Positions 1 to 8,922 are shown, numbered from the stretch's first letter. The stretch is DNA of 64,000 nucleotides from SHAN690 sp023262195 (GCA_038142005.1 JAYQJE010000003.1:248001-312000); one strand, 5' to 3'. Program-made: numbers and translations. Notes: generated by a model from the letters alone, not told the origin.

Positions 1-483
1 ATTGTAGGTAATGAAAACCATGCCTATTTAGAATTGGATCAAAGTAGGTCTTCACTTACCTATTTGCAGCGACAAGACATTAACGGTTGGTTTTTCATAA
101 AAAACGACCGTTTAGGAAGCGTTGACCACGCTGATGCAGATTATGTGCACACGCACTTCAGTCTCGAGCGCAGTGCGCCCATTGCCAATGGTAATGTGTA
201 CATATTTGGCGCCTTAACCGACTGGAAAATCAAACCAGAGGCGCGCATGACATACAATGCGGAACTCGAGCGTTTTGAAAACACACTATACCTCAAACAA
301 GGGCTGTATAATTACATGTATGTCCTTGCCGATGATTATTCGCAAAATCCTGACCTCTCATACATTTCAGGATCTCATTTCGAAACCGAAAATGAATACA
401 CCATTCTAGTGTATCACAGGCAGCTTGGGTTTGACTATGACCAGCTTATAGCCGTTGGCGATTTCTCATTTGGCAATAACTGA
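1..483 (+). CDS. Type IX secretion plug-domain (DUF5103) protein, C-terminal part
   Basis: The reading frame is open from base 1, so the gene begins outside the window and only about 160 residues are visible. The piece has the pattern of the C-terminal part of DUF5103 proteins, called type IX secretion system plug proteins in Bacteroidota. One segment reads FGALTDWKI, as in a carbohydrate-binding-like beta sandwich. It is followed by the conserved region around GLYNYMYV and the late motif GSHFETENEYTILVYHR. DUF5103 proteins are exported and are thought to be linked to gliding/T9SS machinery, but the catalytic or binding role is not known. It converges with the FKBP gene on the other strand, leaving only two bases between the stop codons. 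Family assignment is from remembered motif similarity. Confidence 0.8.
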   Translation: MVGNENHAYLELDQSRSSLTYLQRQDINGWFFIKNDRLGSVDHADADYVHTHFSLERSAPIANGNVYIFGALTDWKIKPEARMTYNAELERFENTLYLKQGLYNYMYVLADDYSQNPDLSYISGSHFETENEYTILVYHRQLGFDYDQLIAVGDFSFGNN

Positions 484-485
484 CT

Positions 486-1315
486 CTATTCGACTTTCAT
501 TATCTGTAGGTCGAATGCTAAATCTGCGTTTGGTGGAATTATTCCAGGATATCCTCTTTCTCCATATGCGAGGGAGGATGGAATTATAAATTTACCTTTT
601 CCGCCATCCTTCAACAAGGTCAAGCCCAACCAGGTATTACCTGACCTTGACCAACGATCACCTGAATGGGCTGACCGCGCTCAAATGAATTGTCAAACTT
701 CTCAGCAGTTTCCGGAAAATACCCGTAGTAGTGAACTTTTACTCTAGATCCAGCTGAGATGTTGGCGCCATCGCCTTCTTCAATTAAAAAATACCTAATA
801 CCCGAATCAGTCACACGCTCATCCATGCCTTCAGTGTCATACGGGCTGTGGACAATTGGCTTTGGAGCGGGCTCAATGTTTAGAATTTCTACTTCAAAAT
901 CGAGATCACTGTTGGGTGGTATGGGGCCAGTAGCTCTGTCTCCGTACGCAAGGTTTGCCGGAATATGCAAGATGGCCTTTGCACCTACATTCAACTTAGC
1001 GATGCCAATATCCCAACCTGGTATTACATGTCCTTTTCCTATGGCAAATAAAAACGGTCTATTCTTTTCTACACTGCTGTCAAATACTTCACCCGTACTT
1101 GGAAGCGTACCTGTGTAATGAACTGTGACGATATCTCCAGGATTTGGCTTTGGCCCCTGCCCTTCTTGAATGATTTCAATATCTACTCCTGAGTCATCAG
1201 TTGTAGTTTGTTCAACCGATAGACTATCAGATTCACTTACTTCACTTGATTCGCCTGCCGTATTACAGGCATATGAACTTAATATTAGAGACAGAAAAAT
1301 TAAAGGATACTTCAT
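486..1315 (-). CDS. Two-domain FKBP-type peptidyl-prolyl isomerase lipoprotein (frame broken near 624)
   Basis: The product starts with a lipoprotein signal peptide ending in SSYAC, so it should be an outer-membrane or periplasmic lipoprotein. Two FKBP folds follow. The first spans about residues 55-150 and shows VTVHYTGTLP, GEVFDSS and VIPGWDIGI, then AYGDR and IPPNSDL. The second starts near residue 170 and shows VKVHYYGYFP and VIPGW. The frame is lost right after this second VIPGW. The remainder of the domain (GLTLLKDGGKGKF, then LAYGERG and IIPPNADLAFDL) continues in another frame to a stop at 486. Read across the break, the gene is about 275 codons. FKBP enzymes speed proline isomerisation during folding of exported proteins. 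It lies downstream of two more FKBP genes and nrnA on the same strand. Confidence 0.82.
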
Positions 1316-1344
1316 ACGTTTTGTTTATCCGGTAAATCTATCGT

Positions 1345-2201
1345 TTATGTTGACTGGTCTAGTAATTTGACCTCATATATTAAAACCGAGTATGGCGGAA
1401 TAATTCCTGAACTTGAACCTTTAGCTCCGAAACCTAGGTTTGATGGAATTACCAATAGATATTCTCCGCCATAATTCATGTTATATAAACCAACCCCAAA
1501 ACCTGTGATCACTTGATCTGGTTTACCAGTTTGATATTCAAAAGGTTCGGATATATAGGTATTGGCAACCTCTCGACCATTAGCCAAACTAAGAATGTAG
1601 TTAGTGCTCACGAAATCACCTTTCGAAACTGGTTTATCACTTGGGCTATTCAAGGCCTTTAGGTAAACACCATCTACCAAATGTTCGGTTGTAATATCTA
1701 AAGAGTCAAGAACCTTCCTTAAATTGCTTTTTCTTTGAGCTCAAAATCTTTTATCATGCGCTCTTTGGCCAACGTATGTCGCAATAGGCTGTCCGTAAAC
1801 ACCTCAGTGACCATCACCTCGAGACGTACAAGCGTATCTGTTTTAAATAGTTCCTTGCCAAGCATTTGATTCAACTCAAGTTCGTCTGCGGAACCCAATA
1901 TTAACATACTATCCCCAACGGTGGCCTCGGCCAGCAGATTCAATAAATAAGATGGAAACGGTTTCGAATCGAGTCTCAGCCTTGAGTAGCTCTTGTGTGC
2001 AGAGAGCATAGAATCTACTCTAACCTTAATCTCAACAGAGGTGTATTGACCATCTTCAACCTTGAGGCCATCATCACCAATTGCAACCAACTTATAGTGA
2101 ATAGATCCGCGGAGTTTGGAATATCCAGGATGATCCGAATCATTACAACCGAAGGTTATAATGATGAGAAGTATGCAACCGAGCCTAAATACTCGAATCA
2201 T
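1345..2201 (-). CDS. FKBP-type isomerase-like lipoprotein (frame broken at A-run near 1730)
   Basis: A lipoprotein signal peptide with lipobox ITFGC opens the product. The N-terminal half (to about residue 140) resembles an FKBP domain but lacks the usual active-site signatures. After MIKDFELKE the frame is lost at five consecutive A bases. One more A restores a continuation through residues KSNLRKVLDSLDITTEH into a clear C-terminal FKBP domain with VITGFGVGL, PSNLGFGAKG and GIIPPYSVLIYEV. The join resembles the helical linker seen in Bacteroidota FKBP lipoproteins, so I treat 1345-2201 as one gene. Its start overlaps the stop of the upstream FKBP gene (ATGA), so the two are translationally coupled. 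Substrate unknown. Confidence 0.75.
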
Positions 2202-2626
2202 GATCTTAGCGATATCAAGCGGATGTCATACACCACCGAAGATCTTGGCGGTATTTTGTTGTTGTCGCCACTCAAACCATGAGCCAAGTGCGATGGTAAA
2301 ATGAATTTGGCTCTATCTCCTTTGCGCATCATCAAGATACCTTCATGCAGGCCTGACTCAACATAGTCCTGACCAATCAAAAACTCTTTTTGACCATCTT
2401 CACTCGAATCATAGGCTACCGTTCCATCTAGCAATGAGATTTTATACTCAACGGTAGCATATTGACCATTCGATGCTAACTCACCCGCGCCTTCATCGAA
2501 TATTTTATATCGGAGTCCGGTACCTGTAGTCTTCATTTCAAGATTTCTACGTTCTATGTAAGCGTCTATCATCATTGCTTCATCGAGCACAAATTTTCGA
2601 TTGATGGTTTCCAATGATTTATTCAA
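2198..2626 (-). CDS. FKBP-type peptidyl-prolyl isomerase, GldI-like position
   Basis: A single FKBP domain fills the product: YATVEYKISLLDGTVAYDS, then VESGLHEGILMMRKGD, AKFILPSHLAHG and IPPRSSVVYDIRLI. It lies just downstream of nrnA, the place where the gliding lipoprotein GldI is often found in flavobacteria. Unlike GldI it shows no signal peptide. The only plausible start is a TTG 18 bases after the nrnA stop, because that stop codon lies in the same frame, so the N-terminus is uncertain. GldI is an FKBP-like lipoprotein needed for gliding and T9SS function. Calling this gene gldI would be going beyond what the sequence shows. Confidence 0.75.
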   Translation of the reverse strand: MNKSLETINRKFVLDEAMMIDAYIERRNLEMKTTGTGLRYKIFDEGAGELASNGQYATVEYKISLLDGTVAYDSSEDGQKEFLIGQDYVESGLHEGILMMRKGDRAKFILPSHLAHGLSGDNNKIPPRSSVVYDIRLISLRS

Positions 2627-2644
2627 AACATGATCAATTTTACA

Positions 2645-3643
2645 CTATGAACCATAATCAATTTTTTCTAATTCAGTCTTGACCAAACGTATTGCGGCAT
2701 TGATATCACAGTCTAGTTTACCACCTGCAGCATTTCGATGACCGCCTCCATTAAATGACCTTCTTGCTATTTCGTTTACATCGATTAGTCCTTTAGATCG
2801 AAATGAAAACTTGACAAAACCCATCTCTTCCGATAAAAGTACAGCCACCTCTACTCCTTCAATTGATAATCCATAATTAACCAAGCCTTCCGTATCACCT
2901 TTTTGATATTTAAACCGATTTTTCTCCTTCAAGGCCAATGGTATGATAGCCGCCTTTGAATTCGCAATTACTTCCAGTTTTTCATTGAGTGCAAATCCCT
3001 TCAAGCGTAGCGCATTAAGGCTATTGTTGTCATAAATATTTTGATGTACGATGGCCGGCTCAAGTCCAAGTTTTAAAAGCTCTGATGCAACCAAATGCGT
3101 ATTGGAACGCGTGGATGAAAATCTAAAAGACCCCGTATCGGTCACAAGTCCCGTGTAAATGCATTCAGCAAAATCTTTATCGAGGTAATCACTAAATGAT
3201 ATCCCAGAAACGAATTCATAGATCAACTCTGCTGTTGACGAAGCACTCGTATCACTAAGAGAAAAATCAAAATTCTTATCTGGAAATAGATGGTGATCAA
3301 TCAATACGCGTTTAGCGTCAGAAGCTTCAATTTCAGATTTAAGCGCTCCCACACGTTCTAGTGTGTTATAATCCAAGCAAAAAATAAGATCGCATTGATT
3401 GAACAATTCTTGCACTTCTGCTTGTTGGTTTTCATATATCATAATGGAATTCGCTCCGGGCATCCACTTTAAATAGTTAGGAAATTGATCAGGAACCACG
3501 ACAGAGACATTATGACCTTCAGCAACCAATACCGACCTCAATGCGAGGGATGAACCTACGGCATCTCCATCCGGACTTTTATGCGTGGTAATTACTATTT
3601 GACGCTCTTCGGAAAGAAACTGCTTGAGGTATTGATAATCCAT
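2645..3643 (-). CDS. nrnA: Bifunctional oligoribonuclease/PAP phosphatase NrnA (DHH-DHHA1)
   Basis: This is a 332-residue cytosolic DHH-family phosphoesterase of normal length. DHH motif I (SPDGDAVGSS) lies near residue 24, an aspartate motif (FCLDYN) near residue 90 and the DHH motif itself (LIDHHLFPD) near residue 115. The C-terminal DHHA1 domain carries the glycine-rich substrate loop GGGHRNAAGG near residue 300. NrnA degrades 2-5 nt RNA fragments and dephosphorylates 3'-phosphoadenosine 5'-phosphate. It heads a minus-strand cluster with three FKBP genes. It is divergent from the lipoate ligase gene, with 80 bases between. Confidence 0.93.
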   Translation of the reverse strand: MDYQYLKQFLSEERQIVITTHKSPDGDAVGSSLALRSVLVAEGHNVSVVVPDQFPNYLKWMPGANSIMIYENQQAEVQELFNQCDLIFCLDYNTLERVGALKSEIEASDAKRVLIDHHLFPDKNFDFSLSDTSASSTAELIYEFVSGISFSDYLDKDFAECIYTGLVTDTGSFRFSSTRSNTHLVASELLKLGLEPAIVHQNIYDNNSLNALRLKGFALNEKLEVIANSKAAIIPLALKEKNRFKYQKGDTEGLVNYGLSIEGVEVAVLLSEEMGFVKFSFRSKGLIDVNEIARRSFNGGGHRNAAGGKLDCDINAAIRLVKTELEKIDYGS

Positions 3644-3723
3644 ATCGAGAAAATTGCATTCAAAGCTAGTTTATGAGCAACTTTACACCATCCTTATTTT
3701 GAATAGTTTTCTTTTTAGCACCC

Positions 3724-4635
3724 ATGAGGCTACTTCTAAATTCCTTTGATGACCCGTATGAAAACCTTGCGTTTGAAGAACAATACTTCAAATCTTTTGA
3801 TCAAGACACCCTTAGACTATGGATAAATCCAAAATCAGTGGTATGCGGCAAGCATCAGATCGCTCTGAAGGAGTGCAACATCTATTATTGCGACCAGAGG
3901 AGCATTCCTGTGATTAGAAGGCTGAGTGGTGGTGGCACTGTATTTCACGACCCAGGAAACATCAATTTTAGCTTCTTCAAAAAACTCAATGCGGGCAATG
4001 AAATTGACTACACGAAAAATCTAAAAATAATCACGTCTGCCCTGAATCAATTGGGTTTCAAGGTGAATATATCACCAAGGCATGACTTGTTTTTAAATGA
4101 ATTTAAAGTGTCTGGAAACGCTCAACATGTGAGTAAGGGTAAAGCATTACATCACGGAACGCTCCTTTATGATGCGAAGATTAAAGAAATGAGTCCAGCG
4201 ATTAAAAGACGAAGTGGCACGTTCACTGACAAATCTGTGCCATCTGTTCGTAGCAAGGTGATGAATTTGCGCGATGCCAAGGATGTTGGGAATTCATCCG
4301 AATTTCTAAGGATGCTCGCAGGTGCTCTCTCAAAATCCATGGAGATAGATAGTAGTCGCTATCACGTAGATAAAGCTTTGCTTGATAAATACAGAAAAGA
4401 TGAATGGAATTTTGGATATGGTCCAAAATATGTATTCAAGAATGAACTATCTGACGCTGAATTTTCTTTGACCGTGGATCGTGGAGGACTCATTACAGGT
4501 ATTAATTCAAATAGCGAATCGATTAGAAACGACTTAAGCAGGTTGATTGGAATGATGCACACACCATCAGAGGTGCTCAAAGAGCTAAGAAAATATCGAA
4601 TCCTAACTGTGGACCTAGAGAAGTATTTGTTCTGA
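3724..4635 (+). CDS. lplA: Lipoate-protein ligase A family protein
   Basis: The 303-residue product has the biotin/lipoate ligase fold. The diagnostic segment RRLSGGGTVFHDPGNINFSF lies near residue 65 and forms the lipoyl-AMP binding loop. Further on are SGNAQH (near 135) and HHGTLLYD with the conserved lysine region. A small C-terminal accessory domain completes it. The enzyme activates lipoate with ATP and attaches it to lysines of E2 and GcvH lipoyl domains. A lipoyl-bearing E2 subunit is encoded at 46.8 kb in this window. The ATG start directly precedes the conserved N-terminal LLLNSFDDPYENLAFEE. Confidence 0.9.
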   Translation: MRLLLNSFDDPYENLAFEEQYFKSFDQDTLRLWINPKSVVCGKHQIALKECNIYYCDQRSIPVIRRLSGGGTVFHDPGNINFSFFKKLNAGNEIDYTKNLKIITSALNQLGFKVNISPRHDLFLNEFKVSGNAQHVSKGKALHHGTLLYDAKIKEMSPAIKRRSGTFTDKSVPSVRSKVMNLRDAKDVGNSSEFLRMLAGALSKSMEIDSSRYHVDKALLDKYRKDEWNFGYGPKYVFKNELSDAEFSLTVDRGGLITGINSNSESIRNDLSRLIGMMHTPSEVLKELRKYRILTVDLEKYLF

Positions 4636-4652
4636 TTACTTAATCTGAAGTG

Positions 4653-6358
4653 CTACTGTGTTTCGTGCACCCAAAATCTAGCGTTGGTAGCCTGACCGTT
4701 TATAAAGTAGAATACCCCGCCCCAAGTGTGCTCAACCTTCTTGTGAACATTTACGAAATCACCACGATTGATATAAACATATGTAATGGTGCTATTCCCT
4801 TCTTTTTCAGTTTCAGTAGTCTTTCTTCTAGGATACTTTTCCTTTAGGATTCGTTGTTCCTCCTCATAAACCATTTGCCGTTGTTCCTCTTCAACCTTTT
4901 TTAATACTCTATCATATAAGTCATCTTCACTCATCTGGGCTGTTGGAGACTTTAATGCTTCTTTTCCAATTCGTGATTCTGATATTACAACTGCATCTCC
5001 CTTAATAACTCTTACTGGAGGTTCATCAGATTCCATCGTTACTCTAGCAGTGGACATACTAGCTTTTGACCCTGTATTTACATCTGGATTTTTACCTCGT
5101 GTAGGGTTTTGTCTTTCCGTCTCTTTTTGTATAGTGTCGGCAAGTTGTTCGTTGCTCTTTTTAACACCACTGCTCATTGCCTCTGCATAGTTCTCTTCGT
5201 TAATTAAGTCGTCTGCCTCTTTATACAAGCTGGCAATTTCATCATCAGCCTCATTCTCTGCAGTATCGGCAGCTTGTTTTTTAATGGACTCTACTGTGTC
5301 ATCTTGCTTAATCTCGAGTGCCTTATCGGCCAAATTCATAGCCTCCTTAAAATTTCCAGCAGCTAGCGCATCCTCTGCGGATTTAGATAAATCACTAAAT
5401 TCCGCTTGGGCTTCAGCTTGTTCTATGATGGCATTATTAAGATCTGCTAAAATATCTCGTACTCGTTTATCATCCTCGATTAGTACCGCTGCCGCCTCAA
5501 GATTAAGCTTCGCGCCATCTAAATCACCATTGGTACGGGCAGCATTGGCTTTTCGAGTAAAGCTTCGCCAGCCGCCTTTTTCTCCTGCTCTGCAGCAAGT
5601 TCTGCCTTGAGCTCATTAGCTTGCTGCAATTGTTGTTGAATTTGAAGATCATCTTTAAGCTTTGACGCTTCCTGCAATTTTTTAATCGCTTCATCTGGAT
5701 TTCCACTATCCATTGCTTTCTGAGCATCATTCATTAGATCCTCTACTTGCTCATTAAGCTCTTCCTCTGCTTTCGCTGCTGCTGCTTCTTCGGTCGCTTT
5801 CTCTTCTTTCTTTTCCTCAATCTCCTCCATGACTTGGTCCAACCTAGCCTGTATAGACTTGGTATAATCCGTGTCATAGTCAAATTCATCAATCAAGTCA
5901 TTAAAGGCAATTTTGCCCACGGGTTGATTGAACATCACCATATTCACATCATCGTATTGCTCGAAAATTTCCACCGTAAAATCAAATGGCACAAATCCAT
6001 ATTCAATTCTTTCGGGTGGGACATGTGTATCAAATCGTATTCTCTTGGTAACGAAACCTTCCTTTTCAAAGGACACAACATAGATGGCCTGAAAGTCTAA
6101 GCCAATCTCAAACCGAGACTCGCTAGTAATCGTTCGAACCTTGCGACCATCTTTCTCTAGAATGACTCTAGCATCCTTAATGGTGCCCCTATCAATCTTT
6201 AACCTACCCGTGATTAAAAGTTTATCAGATTGAGCCATAATCACTGATGCAAACAGCATAAAAAGGCACGCAGTTAGCAACTTTAAATCAATCATCTTTT
6301 TGGAAGGTTCAAGCTTTTCTCGAATTCTATAAAAAGTAGTATGATAACTTTGATTCAA
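4653..6358 (-). CDS. Exported coiled-coil protein with N-terminal regulatory-like beta domain, function unknown (frame broken near 5551)
   Basis: A signal peptide (LLTACLFMLFASVIMAQ) is followed by a roughly 90-residue beta domain (ITGRLKIDRGTIKDARVIL...) that resembles carboxypeptidase-regulatory modules. A long alanine, lysine and glutamate-rich helical region comes next. Its repeated motifs (AMDSGNPDEAIKKL, ALAAGNFKEAMNLA) look like TPR or coiled coil. The frame breaks at a run of four A bases around 5551. One added A gives a seamless continuation (EKANAARTNGDLDGAKL), so the gene is about 568 codons. The C-terminus ends in a conserved-looking beta segment (TITYVYINRGDFVNVHKK, then GGVFYFINGQ). 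I do not recognise the family. The most likely start is the Met at the signal peptide, about 20 codons inside the longest frame. Confidence 0.65.
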
Positions 6359-6437
6359 ATCATGTTATGTCTTCCTTGAACTACATGATCTTAATAACCG
6401 ACAGTTGTCAAATGTACTATTAGAAAAACGAGAAAAC

Positions 6438-6893
6438 ATGAAATACCTAATGATATTGATTACGACCATGCCAATTCTGACCTCAACCGCATTTGGCCAG
6501 ACCTATGACAGAAAATATACCGCAGCTTACATAAATTCTAAGACTACGGATGATTGCAAATTATTCATAGAAAAAAAGAATATCAGAATAGAGTTCAACA
6601 ACAATGGTAATCCGGTTAGGATCGATTATATATTTCCTAAATCCATTAATTATGAAAATTCCCTAGTCTATTCAAAGGATGAGGGTGCATTAGTTTTTCA
6701 GTGCTACAGTGAGGCGGGAAAATGTATTAATCGAGAAATACCAAAACATGGCAGTAAATTAATTCATGATCGATCTAATTTACTCTTGGACTGCACCCCC
6801 GAAGAGGGAGAGGCTCTAGCTGAAGCTGGCAAGCATTTGATTCAATTATATATAAATAAGCGTCATACTCGCAGCGAACCATTTGACAAATAA
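6438..6893 (+). CDS. Small secreted protein, unknown
   Basis: About 151 residues. The ATG chosen here opens directly onto a signal peptide (MKYLMILITTMPILTSTAFG). The mature part has four cysteines (DDCKLF, VFQCYSEAGKCINRE, LLLDCTPEE), which could form disulfides in the periplasm. I recognise no domain. It is followed on the same strand by a TPR protein (27 bases away) and another small secreted protein, and these three may form one operon. It diverges from the 4653-6358 gene. Confidence 0.6.
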   Translation: MKYLMILITTMPILTSTAFGQTYDRKYTAAYINSKTTDDCKLFIEKKNIRIEFNNNGNPVRIDYIFPKSINYENSLVYSKDEGALVFQCYSEAGKCINREIPKHGSKLIHDRSNLLLDCTPEEGEALAEAGKHLIQLYINKRHTRSEPFDK

Positions 6894-6920
6894 TTAGAGA
6901 TTTACAGCATTATTGCATTT

Positions 6921-7423
6921 ATGATAAGAAATATAATCACAGCGTTTCTATGCGTCTCAAGCATTGCGGCTTGGTCTCAAAGTGTCGATGAACTAATATC
7001 TCGAGCACAACAAAAAACGAGCGAAGGCAACTACGCTTCTGCTATCGAAGATTTGTCCAAGGCTATAAACGAGGACTCAGAAAATCTTAGTGCCCATTTA
7101 TATAGAGCGCAGGCATATATGATGAATGAAGATTTTGAATCTTCGGTTTCGGATTATAATGTTGTCTTATCGAAAATAATAAACCGAGCGGATATTTTCA
7201 TAAGCAGAGGCAGTGTATTGCAGAAGCTTGGTAAATTTACAGAAGCGATTTCGGATTTTGATAATGCCATATCCATTGACCCAAAAAACACACAAGCTTT
7301 CATGAATCGTGGGTTTGCAAAAAGAGAGCTTGGCGATTTTGATGGTGCTTGTGAAGATTGGAAACAATCAAAAAAATGGGCAATTCAGAGGCGAAAATTG
7401 TGTTGAAGAACAATCAATGTTAA
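6921..7423 (+). CDS. Exported TPR-repeat protein (frame broken at A-run near 7373)
   Basis: A signal peptide (ITAFLCVSSIAAWSQ) precedes at least three tetratricopeptide repeats, for example GNYASAIEDLSKAI, EDFESSVSDYNVVL and GKFTEAISDFDNAI, then GDFDGACEDWKQSKK. The annotated frame runs out of family character in a run of seven A bases. Adding one A gives KKMGNSEAKIVLKNNQC and a stop at 7423. That matches how such Bacteroidota TPR proteins normally end (acidic-Trp-Lys segment, then a short helix with Cys). TPRs mediate protein contacts, but no partner is evident. Confidence 0.72.
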
Positions 7424-7427
7424 GAGC

Positions 7428-7862
7428 ATGGGAATAAAGTATTGGACAGTAGCATGTAGCCTCTTAGTTGCAGGAGTGATCATATCATTTACAAAGCCCG
7501 AGCACAGTAACCTTGTAAATGAAGAATATGTGGAAATTAATTCAGCAGATGAGCAGGACTGGAATCAGTGTGTTCAGAAAGCTGAGAGTGAATGGGGTGG
7601 CAGCTGTCTAAACTATGGATTTAGTGAAGAAAAGTATACCGTATACTTGGTAAATACATGTGACAATGTAGTAGATCTTATGTCTTGTGTGCAAAGAACA
7701 AACGAGCGTTGGTCTTGCTTTTACCGTATAGACATGAAAAAAAATGACACCCTCCATGCATATGCGTGCCAGGGCAGCGGAAAATACCTAAAGTGGGTAA
7801 GAAAGGCTGGTGACGTTACAACCAAATTTCCTACTAGAGACCAGGTAAACGAACAGTATTAA
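7428..7862 (+). CDS. Small cysteine-rich secreted protein, unknown
   Basis: The 144-residue product starts with a hydrophobic signal or anchor (WTVACSLLVAGVIISF). The rest contains six cysteines in CVQK, GSCLNYG, NTCDNVVDLMSCVQR, WSCFYR and YACQG. This spacing fits a small disulfide-bonded extracytoplasmic domain. It starts five bases after the corrected stop of the TPR gene, suggesting an operon. No family recognised. Confidence 0.55.
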   Translation: MGIKYWTVACSLLVAGVIISFTKPEHSNLVNEEYVEINSADEQDWNQCVQKAESEWGGSCLNYGFSEEKYTVYLVNTCDNVVDLMSCVQRTNERWSCFYRIDMKKNDTLHAYACQGSGKYLKWVRKAGDVTTKFPTRDQVNEQY

Positions 7863-7877
7863 GAGACTACACTGTGT

Positions 7878-8159
7878 TCAATTTCCTGTTACAATACATT
7901 CATATTTCTTGATTATCCCGAGGTAGTTGGTAGTTCTATAATCTACGGTGGTGATGCTCTTTATATTACCATTCTTCACCGCTGAGTTAATACTGGCATC
8001 TACGTTAAGACAAATGCCAAAGTAACATGTCCCAGAAGATACTCCTACTTTGTCACCAGTTGGGTTGGAAGTCGCAGCAATGGGTTCAGTTAAACTGCAC
8101 CCGCATAACCATATCATTGATATAATTCCTGCTGCGCTATTCTTTATTGCTAGTTTCAT
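7878..8159 (-). CDS. TRL-like family lipoprotein
   Basis: A 93-residue lipoprotein with lipobox LCGCS. The mature part follows the TRL-like (tRNA-associated locus protein, DUF type) pattern: SNPTGDKVGVSSGTC, then GICLNVDASINSAVKNG, KSITTVDYR and a terminal YECIVTGN. These residues are conserved among short lipoproteins of Proteobacteria and Bacteroidota whose function is unknown. The gene lies nine bases past a strong minus-strand terminator, so it must have its own promoter or depend on read-through. Confidence 0.78.
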   Translation of the reverse strand: MKLAIKNSAAGIISMIWLCGCSLTEPIAATSNPTGDKVGVSSGTCYFGICLNVDASINSAVKNGNIKSITTVDYRTTNYLGIIKKYECIVTGN

Positions 8160-8167
8160 GAATACAA

Positions 8168-8204
8168 ATAAAAAAACGCCCTGAATTACTCCAAGGCGTT
8201 TTGC
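8168..8204 (-). terminator. Rho-independent terminator, minus strand
   Basis: The inverted repeat AAAACGCC/GGCGTTTT with a 14-base loop is followed on the minus strand by a run of T bases. It ends some minus-strand transcript that lies between the DUF1883 gene and the TRL-like gene, where no protein gene is visible. Confidence 0.8.
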
Positions 8205-8505
8205 AATTTTCTTTTAGCCTGATGAGACCTCCAAAGTTGGATGGTATAGAAGGCGACACCTAGTCTTGAATATTTGCCGGGCTATGCCAGTGTGCAACAC
8301 TTGCAATACATTCTCCACTAACTGATCTACTTCAAAAATTTATTCTGTCAAGCTACCAGACGAAAAGACCTTTAAAAGAACTTCCTTTCGAAGTTAGGTT
8401 TAGATAATTTATCTACTCAATCATATACCCTGTTATCAACAGCAATGGCTTAAATTGTGGAAAACACAGGGTTCCACTTTATAGATATTTCAAATGGTCA
8501 AAATA
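8205..8505 (-). ncRNA. Candidate structured RNA in a gene-free stretch
   Basis: This gap of more than 300 bases has no credible protein gene on either strand. It does end, on the minus strand, in a strong intrinsic terminator at 8168-8204. On that strand several local hairpins can be drawn: AACTTC-GAAA-GGAAGTT around 8380, AGTGT-TGC-ACACT around 8295, and ACCATCCA-ACTT-TGGAGGT around 8240 inside a GCCT/AGGC clamp. A transcript of 250-300 nt with its own terminator suggests a small RNA gene. It does not show tmRNA, SRP RNA or RNase P signatures. 6S RNA is a possibility I cannot confirm. The 5' end is a guess. Confidence 0.4.
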
Positions 8506-8526
8506 TAATTTGAACTATCTAAAACT

Positions 8527-8922
8527 TTATTCTGCTGGCTCTTCCTTGGTTTCTTCACCTGAGTCAGCGTTTGCTTCTACTTCAGCTGGTGCTTCTTCTT
8601 TTTCTTTCTTTTTCTTCTTTTTCTTTTTCGATTTAGGTGCCTCTGCGAGCATTGGATCCGGGCTAATTTTTGAAATTGAAGCCTTAAGGTCTATTGGGTT
8701 GTGGTATGTACCTTTCTCAATAACGACTATCCAATTTCCAGATTTTGGAAAGGTGAATTCATATGGTGATTCTTTATGCCCACCGAAATAAGTAAAAGTA
8801 AGGTTGTTCCTGTACTTTTCAAATTGCCTTTCAGGCATGATCAATACTCTAGTGGGTTGTGAGAAGGTGATGCTGATTCTTTCACCAGCGTGTCCTTTTA
8901 CTTTTCCATGTAAAAATCTCAT
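8527..8922 (-). CDS. DUF1883 domain protein with lysine-rich tail
   Basis: The first 85 residues match DUF1883: MRFLHGKVKGHAGERI, TRVLIMPERQFEKYRN, FTYFGGHKESPYEF and PKSGNWIVVIEKG. The function of DUF1883 is unknown. Proteins of this kind are small, cytosolic and beta-rich. The tail (about residues 97-131) is low complexity: a run of eight lysines followed by Glu/Ala-rich sequence. A tail of this kind suggests electrostatic contact with nucleic acid, but that is only inference. The lysine run is coded by a long A/G-rich tract that would be prone to slippage. Confidence 0.75.
   Translation of the reverse strand: MRFLHGKVKGHAGERISITFSQPTRVLIMPERQFEKYRNNLTFTYFGGHKESPYEFTFPKSGNWIVVIEKGTYHNPIDLKASISKISPDPMLAEAPKSKKKKKKKKEKEEAPAEVEANADSGEETKEEPAE

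Noticed and set aside
5284..6100. Plus-strand open frames across the coiled-coil gene
   Set aside because: They mirror the low-complexity Glu/Lys/Ala codons of the minus-strand gene and have no protein-like features.
8210..8330. A short minus-strand open frame with LHTGIARQIFKTR-like peptide in the 8.2-8.3 kb gap
   Set aside because: It is only about 40 codons, has no start codon with support and resembles no family I know. The hairpins explain the stretch better.
8425..8475. Chromosome origin (oriC) at the DnaA-like words
   Set aside because: Only two imperfect boxes, no box cluster and no flanking genes typical of an origin.
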